17,416 bases of DNA from Candidatus Fermentibacterota bacterium (GTDB lineage Bacteria; Fermentibacterota; Fermentibacteria; Fermentibacterales; Fermentibacteraceae). A program made the position numbers and the translations under genes. Below are positions 14,112 to 17,416 of the stretch, piece by piece; the first letter of the stretch is position 1, and the number at the start of each line of letters is the position of its first letter. Location of the stretch: positions 1 through 17,416 of the forward strand of contig JAKLEF010000008.1 in assembly GCA_022703195.1 (NCBI GenBank), in the 5' to 3' direction. The notes beneath the pieces are model-generated. The model made no database searches and was not told where the DNA came from. It worked only from the letters and a program-made list of their open reading frames with translations.

Positions 14112-15512
14112 ATGAAGAAGATAGTGGTCGATCCGGTCACGAGGATCGAGGGGCATGCGCGCATCGTCCTCGATACGGACGACGCGGGCCGCGTGGTCAA
14201 GGGACATCTGCAGGTCCTCGAGATCAGGGGCTTCGAGAAGCTCCTCGAGGGCATGGAGCTCTTCAAGATGCCCCTGATCACTGGCAGGATCTGCGGGGTC
14301 TGCCCCGCCGCGCACCATGTCGCGTCCGTGAATGCGATCGAGACCGGACTCGGGGCGAAGATCCCCAGGGATGCCGAACTGCTGCGCGAGCTGATGTACA
14401 TGGGCCACATCCTGCACTCCCACGCCCTCAGCACGTTCGTGCTCACGGGGCCGGACGTGCTGGGCGGCATAGGGGCGAAGCCGGAGCAGCGGAACGTGTT
14501 CGCCCTCCTCAAGCTCGAACCGGAAGCCATAAGGAAGGTCCTCCGCCTCAGGAGCATCGGCCAGAAGACGGTCGAGATAGTAGGCGGCAGGGGGGTGCAC
14601 CCCGTGACCTCCATCCCCGGAGGGCTTGCCAGCAGACCCACGAAGGAGGAGCTCGCCTCGATAGCGGCATGGGGCGGCGAAGCCGCAGGCATCATCGAGG
14701 AGCTGACCCCCCTCTTCATGGCCAGGCTGGCGGATCTCGACGAACTGCGCGGGCCTGCGGCGCTCGACTTCCTGCCGGCAGCACTCAGCGACGGCGGGAA
14801 GGTGGCTTACTGGAACGCTCCATGCGTCGTGAGGAACCGCGACGGCAGCCAGGAGAGGTCCTTCACCGCCCGTGAATACGCCGACAACCTGGTCGAACAC
14901 GTTCTGGACGACTCCTACATGAAGTCGATCACCCTCGGCGGGAACCCGGAGAAGAACCTCTTCGTGGGCCCGCTGGCGAGGATGCTGGTCAACGAAGGCT
15001 TCTCGACCCCGAAGGCCACCGCGCTCCTGGGCGCATTCCGGAGCAGGCCCCGGAACTCCACCCTCGACAACCTCGAGGCCCGCCTCGTGGAGTCCGTGCA
15101 TACAGCCGAGAGGATGGCTACGATAGCCGGAAGCGAGCTGGGCGACGGCCCGATACGCGTGGAACTGCACCCCGGACCCGGCAGGTACATCGGCATGGTG
15201 GAGGCGCCGAGGGGCATCCTGATACACGACTACACGGCCGACGACGCGGGGAGGATCTCCGCCGCGAACCTTATAGTCGCCACGCAGGGCAACTACGACG
15301 CCATCGACAAGTCGATCACCGGGATAGCGGAGCACCTCATCGGCGGGAAGGACGACGAGAAGCTGATGAACGGGGTCGAATTCGCCCTCCGGTGCTACGA
15401 TCCCTGCCTGGCCTGCGCGACTCATGCCGCCGGGAGGATGCCTCTCGAGATCGAGATAAGGCATCGCGGCGGGCTCGTCCGCAGCGTGACCAGGAGGGAG
15501 GAGCGGGCATGA
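14112..15512 (+). CDS. NiFe hydrogenase large (catalytic) subunit, group 3-type
   Basis: This is the catalytic subunit that oxidises or produces H2, 466 residues. The L1 motif RGFEKLLEGMELF...ITGRICGVCPAAH has Ni ligands C61 and C64, and L2 is CYDPCLACATH with C432 and C435 and the cleavage-site His438. A 28-residue C-terminal tail follows, to be removed by the protease encoded at 16228. The start VDPVTRIEGHARI is standard. RGFE is characteristic of group 3 enzymes. The gene starts 34 bases after the small subunit with GGGAG nearby, and its stop overlaps the ferredoxin-V4R gene by 4 bases (ATGA). All active-site residues I can check are present. Confidence 0.95.
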   Translation: MKKIVVDPVTRIEGHARIVLDTDDAGRVVKGHLQVLEIRGFEKLLEGMELFKMPLITGRICGVCPAAHHVASVNAIETGLGAKIPRDAELLRELMYMGHILHSHALSTFVLTGPDVLGGIGAKPEQRNVFALLKLEPEAIRKVLRLRSIGQKTVEIVGGRGVHPVTSIPGGLASRPTKEELASIAAWGGEAAGIIEELTPLFMARLADLDELRGPAALDFLPAALSDGGKVAYWNAPCVVRNRDGSQERSFTAREYADNLVEHVLDDSYMKSITLGGNPEKNLFVGPLARMLVNEGFSTPKATALLGAFRSRPRNSTLDNLEARLVESVHTAERMATIAGSELGDGPIRVELHPGPGRYIGMVEAPRGILIHDYTADDAGRISAANLIVATQGNYDAIDKSITGIAEHLIGGKDDEKLMNGVEFALRCYDPCLACATHAAGRMPLEIEIRHRGGLVRSVTRREERA

Positions 15513-16231
15513 TAGACATAAGGATCGACGATGACGCCTGCGTCGGCTGCTCGCTCTGCGTCGAGGTCTGTCCGACGAAGGTGTTCGAATTCGACGAGAA
15601 GAAGGCCAGGCCGGTCGTAAAGAAGCCGAAGGAGTGCTTCGGATGCCTGAGCTGTTCCGAGATATGCCCCGCTACGGCGATCGTACACGAGGGAGTGGTA
15701 CACTCCGAGAACCACTACTACGATCCGGGCGCGGTGGAGCTCTCGCAGAAGACCGCCGACGAGGCGGGGGGTATCAACTTCCCCGATGATGCAGGCATCC
15801 GCAGGCTGGCCGTGGGCGACCTCGGGATAAGGCTGCTGTCGGTGGCTTCCGTGTTCAGGCAGACCCTGGGCGGCAGCCTGCCCGCGGTGGGCACCATGGC
15901 CGGCAGGACGCTGGCGACGCACCTGCCGAGGTATCATGTGCCGGCCGACTTCAAGGAAGCGCTTGCGATGGTGGTGGAGCAGCTGGCGCCGACATGGGAC
16001 CTCGAGGCCTCGTATGACGGGGCCGAGAGCCTGAAGATAACCGCCGGGACATGCTTCATAAGGGATCTCTGCAGGCGCGAGGGACTGGAGCTCGGGGGCG
16101 ACCTGTGCGTGCTCTTCTACAACTACCTGGCGGGTTACCTGGCGAAGCTCTCCGGTGTGAGGCTGAAGCTGGAGAAGACCTCGCCCGGCGACACCTGCGC
16201 GTACGAGATCAAGGTGATCAGGAAGGAGTGA
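15509..16231 (+). CDS. 2x[4Fe-4S] ferredoxin fused to a V4R-like domain
   Basis: The protein has 240 residues. Residues 1-65 form a bacterial ferredoxin with two clusters: C11, C14, C17, C21 (DACVGCSLCVEVCP) and C43, C46, C49, C53 (KECFGCLSCSEICP). A linker (about 65-110) leads to a V4R-like domain at about 110-240 (GSLPAVGTMAGRTLATHLP, LKITAGTCFIRDLCRR, LCVLFYNYLAGYLAKLSG, CAYEIKVIRKE). C182, C200 and C230 align with three Cys of the protein at 12654. The upstream ORF extends into the large subunit gene, but the ATG at 15509 is favoured by its ATGA overlap with that gene and by MIDIRIDDDACVGC. It is likely the electron-transfer subunit between the small subunit and an acceptor, with the V4R part as a docking or sensing module. 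I know of no named family with this fusion. Confidence 0.85.
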   Translation: MIDIRIDDDACVGCSLCVEVCPTKVFEFDEKKARPVVKKPKECFGCLSCSEICPATAIVHEGVVHSENHYYDPGAVELSQKTADEAGGINFPDDAGIRRLAVGDLGIRLLSVASVFRQTLGGSLPAVGTMAGRTLATHLPRYHVPADFKEALAMVVEQLAPTWDLEASYDGAESLKITAGTCFIRDLCRREGLELGGDLCVLFYNYLAGYLAKLSGVRLKLEKTSPGDTCAYEIKVIRKE

Positions 16232-16701
16232 TCCCCTCCGGGGCTTCGAGGCTCGCGGTCGCCGGCATCGGGAACACTCTGGCCGGCGACGACGGAGCGG
16301 GGATCAGGGCCCTCGAGATGCTCGAGACGCTCCTGGGGGACGCCAGTCCCCCGGGAGTGCGTCTGGTCCGCATAGAGGGAGACCTCCTCGATGTGACGGA
16401 TCTCCTGGGCGAGGCCGATCACATCATCTTCCTCGACGCACTGGCGGCATCGCCGCCGGGGAGGCTGATCCGTTCGGTCTCCGCGAGGCGGGCGTTCGCC
16501 CCCTCGTTCCACCAGACCGACATCGGCACGCTCATGGCCAGGCTCGAACCCCTGGGACTGGTGCAGGTCTTCCCGACCTGGGAGATACTGGGCATCGCCA
16601 TCGATCCCCCGGCCATCCTGGGGGAGGGGCTCTCGCCGGCGGTGGCCGAGGCCGCAGCGAGACTGGCGGGATCGCTCGCCCGCGAGATCCTCGCTCGATG
16701 A
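16228..16701 (+). CDS. Hydrogenase maturation protease (HycI/HybD family)
   Basis: This endopeptidase trims the C-terminal tail of the large subunit after Ni insertion. It has 157 residues, typical for the family. The N-terminal motif is GIGNTLAGDDGAGI (13-26). Likely Ni-binding residues are an Asp in the DD pair (21/22, in place of the more common Glu), Asp70 (IIFLDAL) and His95 (PSFHQTDIGTL). The GTG at 16228 overlaps the upstream stop by 4 bases, and AGGTGATC (16212-16219), matching the 16S 3' end, is spaced 8 bases away. Its place beside the large subunit strongly supports that enzyme as substrate. Its stop overlaps the hypF ATG by 4 bases. Confidence 0.92.
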   Translation: MIPSGASRLAVAGIGNTLAGDDGAGIRALEMLETLLGDASPPGVRLVRIEGDLLDVTDLLGEADHIIFLDALAASPPGRLIRSVSARRAFAPSFHQTDIGTLMARLEPLGLVQVFPTWEILGIAIDPPAILGEGLSPAVAEAAARLAGSLAREILAR

Positions 16702-17416
16702 GGCCGGGGAGTGCGGAGAGTCCCGATGCGGGACGACCGCGGTTCGTGGTGACGAAGGCGGTCGGGGCCGGTTTTTCGACCCCGGTCCCGGTCGTAGCTG
16801 CGGGAGCGGATCAGGTGGCATCCTTCGCACTCATGCGGGATGCTTCGGTGCTGCTGGGAGGACCGTCCGGCGGTCCGGGGGGCCAGGAGTCAGCGGATGC
16901 CCGGAGAGAAGGGCTCCGTGACCTTCTGGACCTGTGCCCCGCAGGCGGTGCCGTCGTCGCAGCCGATCTCCACCCCGGATACGGATCGAGGGCGATGGCC
17001 GAGGAACTGGCTGCGGAGCGTGGCTGGCCCGTCTACCTCGTCCAGCACCATTTCGCGCATCTGTGCGCCGTACTGCTGGAATGCGGGATGCGGCCGGGAG
17101 ACGGGGCACTCGGACTGATCCTCGACGGAACCGGTTACGGCACCGATGGGACGGTCTGGGGATGTGAGATCCTGGATGGCAGTCTGTCGGGCTTCCACAG
17201 GAGGGGACATCTCAGGAATGTCCCCATGCCCGGCGGGAGTGCCGCCGTGATGGAGCCGAGGAGGATGGCTGCCGCGCACCTGGCGGCGGCGGGTCTCGGA
17301 CACGACTGGCCGGAGCTCGATCAGGTGATCCGGTCCAGGAGCCTCTCTCCCCTGACTTCGAGCGCGGGCCGCCTGTTCGATGCTGCGGCATACATCCTCG
17401 GCGTCTCACCGGCACG
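16698..17416 (+). CDS. hypF: HypF C-terminal (Kae1-like) half only; 3' partial
   Basis: HypF makes the carbamoyl-adenylate that is transferred to HypE. The frame is open with no stop from the ATG at 16698 to the right edge: 239 codons. It matches the HypF Kae1-like domain: AADLHPGYGSRAMAEELA (88-105), VQHHFAHLCAVLLE with the metal-binding HHxAH (117-121), LDGTGYGTDGTVWGCE (142-157), HLRNVPMPGG, AVMEPRRM and SSAGRLFDAAAYILG. The protein begins where the Kae1-like part begins. The acylphosphatase, zinc-finger and YrdC domains of a normal ~750-residue HypF are missing upstream, where the protease gene lies. HypF is therefore split here, with the N-terminal half elsewhere or replaced. The ATG overlaps the protease stop by 4 bases. 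Confidence 0.9.
   Translation, partial: MRPGSAESPDAGRPRFVVTKAVGAGFSTPVPVVAAGADQVASFALMRDASVLLGGPSGGPGGQESADARREGLRDLLDLCPAGGAVVAADLHPGYGSRAMAEELAAERGWPVYLVQHHFAHLCAVLLECGMRPGDGALGLILDGTGYGTDGTVWGCEILDGSLSGFHRRGHLRNVPMPGGSAAVMEPRRMAAAHLAAAGLGHDWPELDQVIRSRSLSPLTSSAGRLFDAAAYILGVSPA

Noticed and set aside
13959..15464. A 501-codon open frame on the minus strand
   Set aside because: It is fully antisense to the hydrogenase large subunit, which has all its catalytic motifs; no family features are seen in it.
1..17416. CRISPR array, tRNA, rRNA, insertion sequence or prophage
   Set aside because: I saw no regularly spaced repeats, tRNA-like cloverleaf, rRNA segment, transposase or phage gene. Gaps between genes are all under 200 bases.

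Overview
The window is a GC-rich, densely packed bacterial segment. Arg is very often AGG or CGG, GTG and TTG starts are common, and neighbouring genes often overlap by 4 bases. A secreted C10 peptidase ends in a type IX secretion (T9SS)-like sorting tail, which points to the FCB superphylum. An uncultured anaerobic lineage such as Fermentibacterota would fit the NiFe hydrogenase and the roadblock/MglA genes. The lineage is inference, because there is no rRNA or other marker gene here.

Bases 1-3361 hold the 3' part of an RND efflux pump and its overlapping membrane-fusion adaptor. Bases 3389-4956 hold a good sigma-70-type promoter and a secreted streptopain-family (C10) protease. Bases 4986-5582 encode 3-methyladenine DNA glycosylase I (tag), which has no ordinary start codon. 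It converges on hypA, which lies on the minus strand (5579-5929, TTG start). A divergent regulatory gap of about 170 bases follows, and then hypC-hypD-hypE (6102-8502), joined by 4-base overlaps.

Bases 8696-12611 carry an unusual five-gene set: two roadblock/LC7 proteins, an MglA-type small GTPase, a PATAN (DUF4388)-roadblock fusion, and a DnaA-like AAA+ ATPase that lacks the DnaA DNA-binding domain. A 193-base gap with two perfect inverted repeats and a candidate promoter lies before this set.

Bases 12654-17416 hold the hydrogenase locus: a small V4R-like protein, a group 3-type NiFe small subunit, the large subunit, a 2x[4Fe-4S] ferredoxin fused to a second V4R-like domain, the large-subunit maturation protease, and the start of a HypF that has only the Kae1-like half. 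The last gene runs off the right edge with no stop codon.

HypA (nickel delivery) and HypC, HypD, HypE and HypF (assembly of the Fe(CN)2CO group) build the active site of the large subunit. The protease then trims its C-terminal tail, and the small subunit and ferredoxin-V4R protein carry electrons. HypB is not present. The GTPase/roadblock/DnaA-like block sits between maturation and structural genes on the same strand, and no strong terminator is visible from 8696 to the right edge. The most interesting parts are this block and the two related V4R-like proteins that bracket the hydrogenase.
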